Shown here piece after piece: positions 1-6,831 of a stretch of DNA of 12,203 nucleotides. This stretch comes from an uncultured Cytophagaceae bacterium (GTDB lineage Bacteria > Bacteroidota > Bacteroidia > Cytophagales > Spirosomataceae): NCBI GenBank assembly GCA_903960725.1, contig CAJCBY010000291.1, positions 1 to 12,203 of the forward strand, read 5' to 3'. Positions within the stretch are counted from its first letter, which is position 1. The number at the start of each line of letters is the position of its first letter. The translations under genes and the position numbers were made by a program. A model generated the notes under the pieces. That model made no database searches, had not been told where the DNA came from, and worked only from the letters and a program-made list of their open reading frames with translations.

Positions 1-810
1 ATAGTAGGCAATCAAACTTTTGATCTTCAAGGGGATTGGCACTACAAAGTGGGGGATGTATTCCCTCCGGTAGTAGAGAAGCCTGCGCCTTCGGCCTACA
101 CCCCTACCGCCTTGTACAACGCGATGATTGCTCCTTTTACCGATTATGCTTTGAAGGGATTTGTTTGGTACCAAGGTGAATCGAATGTAGGAAAGCCGCA
201 AGTCTATGAGCAGCTTTTACCAGCCCTGGCAAAAGATTGGCGAACGCAGTTCAACCAGCCTGAAATTCCCTTTTTATACGTACAATTGCCCGGCTTTCAA
301 GACCGCGATTTCTTGCCATCTGAAAGTAATATGGCCGTCCTTCGCGATGGACAGCTGAAAAGTTTATCCATTCCGCGCAGTGGCATGGCAGTCACCTTAG
401 ATCTAGGCGAGTGGAATGATATTCATCCATTAACGAAAAAACCGATTGGAGAACGCCTCGCGTTAGCCGCTCGCAAACTGGCCTACGGAGAGAACATCGT
501 TTCATCCGGACCTATTTATGAATCCAATCAAATCGAGGGCGGGCGCATTCGCATTCGCTTCCGCGAAACGGGTAGTGGCCTTTCCATTAACAAGACAGAC
601 GAAGATGAGTTAATGCAATTCGCCATTGCAGGGAAAGACAAGAAATTCGTGTGGGCGAAGGCGATCATCGAACGAAATACGGTAGTGGTGTGGAACGATG
701 AGGTGGCAGAGCCGATGTATGTTCGATATGGCTGGGCAGATAATCCGGAGGGAGCTAATTTAGTCAATGTAGAAGGCTTGCCCGCATCGCCGTTTAGGAC
801 GGATAATTAA
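1..810 (+). CDS. Sialate O-acetylesterase-like SGNH hydrolase, C-terminal part (5' end outside window)
   Basis: The reading frame is open from base 1 and ends at TAA 808-810, so only the last 269 residues are visible. An internal GTG at 49 is not a credible start, because in-frame coding sequence continues upstream of it. The fragment has the WYQGESN block (encoded near 165-186), typical of the sialate O-acetylesterase (SASA) family of SGNH hydrolases. It also has an Asp-x-His-Pro block (NDIHP, near 415-429), where the catalytic Asp/His pair of these esterases usually lies. The family's nucleophile Ser block should be upstream of the window. Family members remove O-acetyl groups from sialic acids or from acetylated plant polysaccharides such as xylan, usually in the periplasm. 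Which substrate applies here cannot be told. The gene is convergent with the ChaN-like gene and overlaps its stop codon by four bases. Confidence 0.88.
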   Translation: MVGNQTFDLQGDWHYKVGDVFPPVVEKPAPSAYTPTALYNAMIAPFTDYALKGFVWYQGESNVGKPQVYEQLLPALAKDWRTQFNQPEIPFLYVQLPGFQDRDFLPSESNMAVLRDGQLKSLSIPRSGMAVTLDLGEWNDIHPLTKKPIGERLALAARKLAYGENIVSSGPIYESNQIEGGRIRIRFRETGSGLSINKTDEDELMQFAIAGKDKKFVWAKAIIERNTVVVWNDEVAEPMYVRYGWADNPEGANLVNVEGLPASPFRTDN

Positions 811-817
811 TACGTCC
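797..817. other. Inverted repeat around two convergent stop codons
   Basis: GGACG (797-801) and CGTCC (813-817) are perfect 5-base arms around an 11-base loop that holds both stop codons (TAA on + at 808-810, TAA on - at 809-807). The stem is GC-rich, but no T tract follows on either strand. It could act as a weak bidirectional end signal or be chance. Confidence 0.25.
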
Positions 818-1655
818 CCGTCATATCGTCCTCCACGCAGATGATATAATCTGCCTTCAAAAGATGCTCAGGGAGCAGGGAATCGATCTCTTTTTGGGAA
901 ACGGTGGCGATCGTAGCGATCTTTATGTCTGCTTTTGAACGTTTCAAATACCAGGAAATTCCCTCGTAATATTCCGAGTGATACGAGCCATTGTAGTGAA
1001 TGAAAAGCGAACCCGGAGTCCAATTCGAGAAGATAAAATGAGCCATCGTCGCATCTTTCAAAGCTTGCGCTTTCGGCATATTAGGGGAAGTGTGCTCGCC
1101 CATCATGGTTAGCATTTTCTGGTAGCCCGGCAAATTTGCATCGTAGGCGATAGGCAGTGGGGCGATCCACGCTTTTTCTTCACCTGGCAGATTGGTTAAA
1201 CTTTCAAAGCCCCCTCGAGCCACTTGACTCGCATATTTCCGAGGCACATTCGTGGCGATGAAAGGTAGGTTTTTCTCTTTGGCAAAATGAACTAAAGGAG
1301 CATAATCCGTTTTGTAATTCTTCCAAAGTCGAGCCGACGAATCCAAACCCTTCGCCGTAATTTTTCCCTGCAAATAGTTCGTTAAAGCGACCTGGTTATC
1401 CCGTTCAAACATCTCCGCACCTAAAACTAACTGACGCTTTTCCGCTAAGGCCTGCGTGATCTCTAATTCTAACCAATGGCTGATGGGATTATTATGCAAC
1501 TCCCCAATTAATACCACATCTTGCTGACGCAGGTTCGTGAGCATCTTTTCGTAGGACACCTTTTTGCCCTTAGCGTTATACAACACATAGGCCGGCTTAT
1601 CGAAGGCCTGCAAAGAGAGCGAAAACAGAAGGAAGAGGGAGAGTTGCTTTATCAT
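807..1655 (-). CDS. ChaN family (Tiki-fold, haem-binding-uptake type) exported protein
   Basis: This 282-residue protein starts with a hydrophobic signal sequence (about residues 1-17, likely cleaved after LQA). No lipobox cysteine is visible, so it is probably soluble in the periplasm rather than a lipoprotein like Campylobacter ChaN. Family marks are GELHNN at 51-56 (Glu52, His54), GAEMFERD at 79-86, TNVPRKYA at 135-142 and HYNGSYH at 220-226. These fit the ChaN/EreA/Tiki superfamily, in which conserved Glu and His residues line the active or ligand site. ChaN binds haem and is linked to iron uptake, but other members are hydrolases, so the ligand is uncertain. The start ATG (1655-1653) lies 24 bases after the stop of the TetR gene on the same strand, with no clear promoter between, so co-transcription is likely. 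The start codon sits inside a perfect stem-loop. Confidence 0.85.
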   Translation of the reverse strand: MIKQLSLFLLFSLSLQAFDKPAYVLYNAKGKKVSYEKMLTNLRQQDVVLIGELHNNPISHWLELEITQALAEKRQLVLGAEMFERDNQVALTNYLQGKITAKGLDSSARLWKNYKTDYAPLVHFAKEKNLPFIATNVPRKYASQVARGGFESLTNLPGEEKAWIAPLPIAYDANLPGYQKMLTMMGEHTSPNMPKAQALKDATMAHFIFSNWTPGSLFIHYNGSYHSEYYEGISWYLKRSKADIKIATIATVSQKEIDSLLPEHLLKADYIICVEDDMTGTY

Positions 1656-1665
1656 GGGATAAAGC
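1646..1665 (-). promoter_or_regulatory. Perfect 8-bp stem-loop enclosing the chaN-like start codon
   Basis: On the minus strand GCTTTATC (1665-1658), a four-base loop CCAT and GATAAAGC (1653-1646) form an uninterrupted 8-bp hairpin. The ATG of the ChaN-like gene (1655-1653) spans the loop/stem boundary. An 8-base T run (minus strand, 1674-1667) lies just before the hairpin rather than after it, so this is not an intrinsic terminator. It may limit translation initiation. The structure is seen directly; the regulatory role is inference. Confidence 0.4.
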
Positions 1666-1679
1666 TAAAAAAAACTAGG

Positions 1680-2354
1680 TTAAGGCTGCAAAGATTTAAA
1701 CAATAAATCCGTCAAAAAACGCTCCACAAATGCCGTCTTATTTTCTGTACCCGCATCCGTTAACTTAGGCAGGTGTTGGCTAAAAAAAAGCTGGGAATGC
1801 GCCGTTTCAATTAAGGTACTACTAAGAGAATGAGGATAAGCATAAGCAGGATTATGCGACTGAATTATTTCCGATATGCGGGCACACAAGTCTTTATAGG
1901 GCTTAAATACGGCATTTTCATTGATTTCCTTCACCTCTTTCACCAGGTATACTTTGCTACTTTCCGAGATAACGATTTGATGCAGGATGTTTTTGTTGTA
2001 ATCAAAATGATCTTCACTTTCTGGCAAAGGATGCGTCAATAATTCAATTAAGCGCTCTAATTTAGACTTCGAATTTGCTAAAGGTTGTAATTGAAAAACA
2101 ACCAAATACTCCATATAAGACCAATACCAATTCAAAATATAGAGCAGCATTCGGTGTTTATTCTCGAAATACCGGTAAATGGAGGCCTCCGTGGTATTCA
2201 TCTCTTTAGCCAATTTTTTAAAGGTAAAGTGCTCAAAACCTAATCGATAAATCAAATCGATCGCGTTTTTTACAATTTGCCTGCCAAGTTCGGTGCCTTC
2301 CGGGTCTCGCAAGTAAATCTTTTCGTTAACTTTAAAGTTGAGTGAATAATCCAT
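1680..2354 (-). CDS. TetR/AcrR family transcriptional regulator
   Basis: This 224-residue protein has an N-terminal TetR-type DNA-binding domain (about residues 23-70). The helix-turn-helix is near residues 44-63, with the family-typical pattern FTFKKLAKEM ... ASIYRYFENK. The rest is a helical ligand-binding/dimerisation domain with no recognisable ligand signature. The start is ATG 2354-2352. It is preceded by a good Bacteroidota promoter, and the gene is divergent from the ABC/HlyD/TolC operon. This arrangement is typical of a local repressor of an efflux or secretion operon and of itself. The ChaN-like gene follows 24 bases downstream on the same strand. The TetR assignment is firm; the target and inducer are inferred from position only. 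Confidence 0.9.
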   Translation of the reverse strand: MDYSLNFKVNEKIYLRDPEGTELGRQIVKNAIDLIYRLGFEHFTFKKLAKEMNTTEASIYRYFENKHRMLLYILNWYWSYMEYLVVFQLQPLANSKSKLERLIELLTHPLPESEDHFDYNKNILHQIVISESSKVYLVKEVKEINENAVFKPYKDLCARISEIIQSHNPAYAYPHSLSSTLIETAHSQLFFSQHLPKLTDAGTENKTAFVERFLTDLLFKSLQP

Positions 2355-2379
2355 TGTAGATGATACCCTAATAGGTAGA

Positions 2380-2409
2380 CAAAAGTAGCAATAGATTTAA
2401 GAACGCAAA
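2380..2409 (-). promoter_or_regulatory. Promoter of the TetR gene
   Basis: The minus strand has TTTG at 2409-2406 (-33 type) and TACTTTTG at 2387-2380, an exact match to the Bacteroidota -7 consensus TAnnTTTG. They are separated by 18 bases. The implied transcript start is near 2373, about 19 bases before the ATG. A shorter imperfect inverted repeat, TACC-N6-GGTA at 2364-2377, covers that start point and could be a second operator. Confidence 0.6.
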
Positions 2410-2430
2410 ATAGACTTTAACACTTATTAA

Positions 2431-2447
2431 TAATAGTATTACTATTA
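2431..2447. promoter_or_regulatory. 17-base palindrome, candidate TetR operator
   Basis: TAATAGTA-T-TACTATTA is a perfect inverted repeat with 8-base arms around a single central base (2439). It lies between the divergent TetR gene and the exporter operon, directly upstream of the exporter's -7 element and where a -33 element would sit. Size and symmetry suit a TetR dimer. The region is AT-rich, so some chance symmetry is expected. Confidence 0.5.
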
Positions 2448-2463
2448 ATCAAAAAAGTATATT

Positions 2464-2471
2464 TAGTTTTG
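2464..2471 (+). promoter_or_regulatory. -7 promoter element of the exporter operon
   Basis: TAGTTTTG matches the Bacteroidota -7 consensus TAnnTTTG exactly. It predicts a transcript start near 2478, about 13 bases before the ATG at 2491. No convincing -33 TTTG is present at the usual distance; that position is occupied by the 17-base palindrome at 2431-2447. This fits a regulated promoter. Confidence 0.5.
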
Positions 2472-2490
2472 CAATTGAAAAATAGACGAC

Positions 2491-4122
2491 ATGCAACAGA
2501 TAAGTCCGCTAAAGAGAATCCAATCACTGATAAAAGATCATGATAAGGAAATACGTTCGATTTATTTATTCTCTATTCTAGGCGGTATTGTTAATCTAAG
2601 TTTACCCTTGGGCGTCCAGACCATCATCGGATTAGTGATGGGCGCCACCATGGTCACCTCCATTTATGTTTTGATCTTTCTAGTGGTTTTAGGGGTTCTT
2701 CTGATGGGTTTATTCCAAATCAACCAGATGAAAATCATCGAGTCTATCCAACAAAAAGTTTTCGCGCAGTACGCCTACGACTTTGCCGATAAAATCCCGC
2801 GTTTGGATTTAAAGCGAATGGATAAATACCATATCCCAGAGAAAGTAAATCGCTTCTTTGATTCGATCAACATTCAAAAAGGCTTTGCGAAGCTCTTGCT
2901 TGACATCCCGGTGGCGACTGTCCAGATTGTGTTTGGCATTATTTTACTTTCGTTATACCATCCCTTATTTATCATATTGGGATTAATTTTGTTAGTCCTA
3001 TTGGGTGTAATCTTAACTTATACATCCCAAAAAGGGATCGAAACAAGTATCGAGGAATCAAACTATAAATATGAGGTAGCCGGATTTTTTGGTGAGATTG
3101 CCCGCACCATCAAAACCTTCAAATTTAGCCAAGGTTCCGATTTAAATTTAAAAAGAACCGACGCAAGCGTGATGGGCTACTTAGCTGCCAGAACAAACCA
3201 CTTTCGCGTATTGCTTTTCCAATACAGGTCCCTTCTCTTTTTTAAGATCGCCCTAACCACCTTAATGCTCACATTAGGCTCCTATCTTTTAATCAACCAA
3301 CAGTTAAACATAGGGGAATTTGTCGCCGCGGAAATCGTCATCATGATGGTTATTGGTGCAGTTGAAAAGCTAATTACTAGTTTAGATAGCGCCTATGATG
3401 TCCTCACAGGATTAGAAAAATTAGCTACTGTGACGGATAGTCCACTGGATACGAGCGGAGATTTAGAGTTAATCACGAAGGAAGGCTTAGAGATTGAATT
3501 GAAAAACTTCAGCTTTGAATTTGAAGCTGGAAAGCCCGTGTTGGATTCCCTCAATCTTCACATAAATTCCGGAGACAAGATTCAATTGACAGGACCCGCG
3601 GGCTCAGGCAAATCAATCTTCATGCGTATTCTTACGGGCAACTACAGCGACTTCAAAGGGACCTTGCTCATAAATAAAGTGCCCATAAAAAATTATAGTT
3701 TAGAGAATCTACGAAAGAATACAGGAATCTTGTTACAGGCTCAAGAGATTTTCGATGGGACTGTTTGGGAAAACATTAGCCTAGGAAATAAAGACGTTAC
3801 TCCGTCCCTCATTTTAGAGACCGCAAATGAGTTAGGCTTCCCTGATTTTTTAAATCACTTCTCTCAAGGATTCGATACGGATATTGAACCACTAGGTAAG
3901 AAAACGCCTCAAACAATTATCAAAAAGATCCTTTTATTACGTGCGCTTTGCGGCGATAAGCACTTGCTTTTATTAGAGAATCCTTGGAATGGATTGGATG
4001 CTACATTAGCTAACAATTTGTGTGATTTCTTATTAAAAAAATCAAACGTAACCGTTATTATTTCTACGAACGAGTCTATAGGATTCGATAAAAAACTTGT
4101 CTTCAATCATGGAAAAGTTTAA
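2491..4122 (+). CDS. ABC exporter, fused membrane and (degenerate) ATP-binding domains
   Basis: This 543-residue protein has an N-terminal exporter membrane domain with about six segments (near 24-46, 56-78, 138-156, 158-178, 248-268, 276-296) and a C-terminal nucleotide-binding domain from about 333. Walker A is intact (GPAGSGKS, 368-375). A Q-loop (LLQAQEIF, 414-421) and the GLD of the D-loop (501-503) are present. The catalytic set is not: Walker B reads LLLLEN (492-497) instead of hhhhDE, the LSGGQ position reads TPQTI (472-476), and the H-loop His is Asn527. The domain may bind ATP, but hydrolysis by a homodimer looks doubtful. There is no N-terminal C39 peptidase domain. The gene overlaps the HlyD gene by 14 bases and leads an operon with HlyD and TolC partners, so it is probably the inner-membrane part of a type I-like export system. 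The cargo is unknown. Confidence 0.87.
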   Translation: MQQISPLKRIQSLIKDHDKEIRSIYLFSILGGIVNLSLPLGVQTIIGLVMGATMVTSIYVLIFLVVLGVLLMGLFQINQMKIIESIQQKVFAQYAYDFADKIPRLDLKRMDKYHIPEKVNRFFDSINIQKGFAKLLLDIPVATVQIVFGIILLSLYHPLFIILGLILLVLLGVILTYTSQKGIETSIEESNYKYEVAGFFGEIARTIKTFKFSQGSDLNLKRTDASVMGYLAARTNHFRVLLFQYRSLLFFKIALTTLMLTLGSYLLINQQLNIGEFVAAEIVIMMVIGAVEKLITSLDSAYDVLTGLEKLATVTDSPLDTSGDLELITKEGLEIELKNFSFEFEAGKPVLDSLNLHINSGDKIQLTGPAGSGKSIFMRILTGNYSDFKGTLLINKVPIKNYSLENLRKNTGILLQAQEIFDGTVWENISLGNKDVTPSLILETANELGFPDFLNHFSQGFDTDIEPLGKKTPQTIIKKILLLRALCGDKHLLLLENPWNGLDATLANNLCDFLLKKSNVTVIISTNESIGFDKKLVFNHGKV

Positions 4123-5407
4123 GTCATTTAATCAAATTTACCTACGTGGTAAAGGGCCAGCTACGAGACCTTGGTTAATCGGACTAGGACTTATTTTACT
4201 TGGAATTCTTTTCCTGCCTTGGACACAGAATATTAGGTCTAAAGGACAAATTACGAGTTTGTACCAAGAGCAAAAACCTCAAAAAATCTATAGCCCGATC
4301 GCTGGTAAAATCAATCGGTGGTGGGTGAAGGAAGGGGACTTCGTTCAACAAGGTGATACCCTAGCTAAAATATCCGAGATCAAGGCGGAGTATTTGGACC
4401 CTAAATTAATTCTTAGAACACAGGAACAGGTCAATGCAAAAAAGGGGACTGTTACTTATTATGAACAAAAAGTACAAGCAACGGAGGATCAAATTATCAA
4501 TTTGCGCACTTCGAAGGCCCTGAAACAAGATCAGTTAACAAATAAAATAACACAATTGCAGCAAAAGTTAACGGGTGAAAAATCTGAACTAGAAGCGGCT
4601 TCGAATGAGTATAACTTAGTAAAAGATCAGTTTGAACGAAACCAAGAAATGTTCAAAAAGGGTTTGATTTCGCAGACACAATTCCAACAAAGAAATGCGT
4701 CGATGCAAAACTCGTTAGCGAAAAAAACCATCTCCGAAAACAAGGTAAATCAAACCCTTCAAGAGATTCAAAATACAAAAATTGAATTGCGTGGAGTGGA
4801 TCAAGAATACAGTGAAAAAATGAACAAAGCGGAGGGAGAGAAATTCCAAAGCTTAGGGATGATCGAGACAGGAAAAGGGGATATCGCTAAATTAGAGAAT
4901 CAAGTAGCGAGTTATACCATTCGAGATGGCATGTACTATATCTTAGCCCCTCAGAATGGTCAGGTAATTAACGCGAAAAAAGCGGGTATTGGGGAACTTC
5001 TTAAAGATGGAGAGGAATTATTAACCATCGTTCCGAAAAATACTGACTATGCCGTGGAAATGTATGTTAGACCTGTCGATTTACCACTTGTCGTTCCTGG
5101 GCAAAACGTTCGATTCATTTTTGATGGTTTCCCGGCGATTATTTTTGCGGGAGGATGGCCAGATCAGAGTTTTGGAACCTTCCCAGGAAAGATCAGAGCG
5201 GTAGAAAATAACATCGACGATAAAGGAATGTTTCGCGTGATTGTAGTGGAAGACCCGAAAGATAAAAAGTGGCCTAAGCAAATTAAGATGGGTGCAGGAG
5301 CGCAAGGAATTGCCTTGTTAAATGACGTGCCACTATGGTACGAGTTATGGCGAAATATCAATGGATTCCCAGCTGATTTCTATACGGTAAAAAAGGATGA
5401 AAAATAG
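4109..5407 (+). CDS. HlyD-family periplasmic adaptor (membrane fusion protein)
   Basis: I place the start at ATG 4109, giving 432 residues. A TTG at 4097 is in frame but would add only four residues, with no reason to prefer it. One membrane segment lies at about 22-39, then the first half of a lipoyl/biotinyl-like domain (SPIAGKI ... VKEGDFVQQGDTL, 62-85). A long helical coiled coil follows (about 104-245, rich in Gln, Lys and Glu). The second lipoyl half is near 276-308 (APQNGQV ... GELLKDGEELLTI), and a beta-barrel region covers about 315-405. This is the classic HlyD/EmrA layout, which bridges an inner-membrane transporter and a TolC channel. The gene overlaps the ABC gene by 14 bases and the TolC gene by 11, so expression is probably translationally coupled. 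No cargo-specific feature is visible. Confidence 0.92.
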   Translation: MEKFKSFNQIYLRGKGPATRPWLIGLGLILLGILFLPWTQNIRSKGQITSLYQEQKPQKIYSPIAGKINRWWVKEGDFVQQGDTLAKISEIKAEYLDPKLILRTQEQVNAKKGTVTYYEQKVQATEDQIINLRTSKALKQDQLTNKITQLQQKLTGEKSELEAASNEYNLVKDQFERNQEMFKKGLISQTQFQQRNASMQNSLAKKTISENKVNQTLQEIQNTKIELRGVDQEYSEKMNKAEGEKFQSLGMIETGKGDIAKLENQVASYTIRDGMYYILAPQNGQVINAKKAGIGELLKDGEELLTIVPKNTDYAVEMYVRPVDLPLVVPGQNVRFIFDGFPAIIFAGGWPDQSFGTFPGKIRAVENNIDDKGMFRVIVVEDPKDKKWPKQIKMGAGAQGIALLNDVPLWYELWRNINGFPADFYTVKKDEK

Positions 5408-6785
5408 TCTATTTATCTACTTATTTCTGAGCTTTACCAGTATAGCGCAGACGCCCGTATTATATCCGGAAGCCTTCCTTAAAATCGTACAAACCTACCA
5501 CCCCTTAGCGAAGCAGGCGAGTATCGGTGTTCAAAAATCAGAGGCACAAATTCTACAAGCTAGAGGGGGCTTTGATCCGATTCTGAGCCATTACAGCACG
5601 CAAAAAACCTTTGACGGAAAAAATTATTATACCTACAACGCCCCAGAATTAAGCATTCCCACCTGGTATGGAATTGAGTTAAACTCGGGTATCGAAAACC
5701 TGCGAGGTTCACGGGTAAATCCGGATCAAACACTAGGGGAAACTAGTTACATCGGTATCACCGTACCCTTAGCGAAGAACCTAGTCATGGATCAGCGAAG
5801 AGCCAGCCTACAGCAAGCTAAGTTGATGAATAAAATGGCGCTCCAAGAGCAAAGAAGTATTCTCAACGACCTCTTTGCGGATGCGATGGCGTCCTACTGG
5901 AACTGGGTAAAAAGCGTGCGCGTTTTACGGATTGTGGATCAAAATCTACAGATTTCAACGGCGCGTGTTTCCTTCGTGAAACAAAGCGTAGAACTGGGGG
6001 AAAGGCCAGCCGTAGATACGGTAGAAGCCATAACTCAGCAACAGTATTTTGAGAATCTGTATCAACAAAAATGGCTGGAAAGAGAGAATTCCCGTCTATC
6101 CCTTTCAGTCTATTTATGGCAAGAAAACAACACCCCTCAAGAGTTATCTTCAGAGGTACAACCCGCTGAGGTGGTGAACGAGTTTGCTTGGATGGCAGAT
6201 TTTGACCTAAACTTAAACTCGCTCTTAGAGAAGGCCTATGAAAATCACCCCGATTTAAGTGCCTATCAATTTAAGATTGAAGGTCTACAGGTGGAGAGAA
6301 AGTTAAAGTTCCAAAGCTTATTACCTAAACTTGATTTCACCTACAATGCCTTAAGCAAAGGCCTGACACCGAGCGTAGAAGTGCGGCCCCTTTTTGAAAA
6401 TAATTACCAATATGGGATTAAGTTCGAAATGCCGCTTCGCCTTTCTAAAGGCAGAGCAGATTACCAATTAGCCAAGCTCAAAATTCAAGAGGAATCATTG
6501 AATCTTGCTCAAAAGAGACAGCAAATTCAAGTAAAAGTAGGCTCCTATTTTAACGAAGTAGAGAGTCTAAGAAAACAAATTGAAACACAGCAAAAAGCCG
6601 TTTTAAACTATCAAGCCTTAGTAAAAGCAGAAGAAAGCCGGTTTGAACAAGGCGAATCGTCTTTGTTTTTGATTAACAGTCGGGAAACAAAAGCAATGGA
6701 GGCCGCTGAAAAGCTAACCGAACTGAAGGCCTACTTGTTCAAGGCCATCTATGCCTTGCAAGCGAGCGCGGGGGTATTAATTTAG
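5397..6785 (+). CDS. TolC-family outer membrane efflux protein
   Basis: This 462-residue protein starts at ATG 5397, overlapping the adaptor gene by 11 bases. A signal peptide covers about residues 1-17 (cleavage likely at SIA|QT). The body shows the two-repeat outer-membrane efflux protein pattern: long amphipathic helices with conserved leucine, alanine and glutamine heptads (for example the stretch after residue 130 and the C-terminal helices from about 375), alternating with short strand segments. The FDP ... G motif early in the mature protein is common in Bacteroidota members. Length is close to that of E. coli TolC. It supplies the outer-membrane exit duct for the ABC and HlyD partners encoded just upstream. 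Confidence 0.92.
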   Translation: MKNSLFIYLFLSFTSIAQTPVLYPEAFLKIVQTYHPLAKQASIGVQKSEAQILQARGGFDPILSHYSTQKTFDGKNYYTYNAPELSIPTWYGIELNSGIENLRGSRVNPDQTLGETSYIGITVPLAKNLVMDQRRASLQQAKLMNKMALQEQRSILNDLFADAMASYWNWVKSVRVLRIVDQNLQISTARVSFVKQSVELGERPAVDTVEAITQQQYFENLYQQKWLERENSRLSLSVYLWQENNTPQELSSEVQPAEVVNEFAWMADFDLNLNSLLEKAYENHPDLSAYQFKIEGLQVERKLKFQSLLPKLDFTYNALSKGLTPSVEVRPLFENNYQYGIKFEMPLRLSKGRADYQLAKLKIQEESLNLAQKRQQIQVKVGSYFNEVESLRKQIETQQKAVLNYQALVKAEESRFEQGESSLFLINSRETKAMEAAEKLTELKAYLFKAIYALQASAGVLI

Positions 6786-6797
6786 GAATATTGGGCG

Positions 6798-6805
6798 TAC
6801 CTTTG
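6798..6805 (+). promoter_or_regulatory. -7 promoter element of the Bcr/CflA-type gene
   Basis: TACCTTTG matches TAnnTTTG exactly and lies in the 46-base gap after the TolC-type gene. It implies a transcript start near 6812 and a leader of about 20 bases. No clear -33 element is seen. The MFS gene may therefore be expressed separately from the exporter operon, although read-through is possible because no terminator is visible in the gap. Confidence 0.4.
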
Positions 6806-6831
6806 CCTTTTCAAAAATATACCCCGCTCTA

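Noticed and set aside
49..51. GTG as start of the left-edge esterase
   Set aside because: The frame is open and protein-like back to base 1, and the family's SGNH domain begins much earlier; the gene is cut by the window edge.
1660..1667. TAGCTTTA on the minus strand as a -7 element for the ChaN-like gene
   Set aside because: It lacks the final G, and the implied transcript start would coincide with the start codon.
4097..4099. TTG start for the HlyD-type gene
   Set aside because: It adds only four residues ahead of an ATG at 4109; the ATG fits the family N-terminus.
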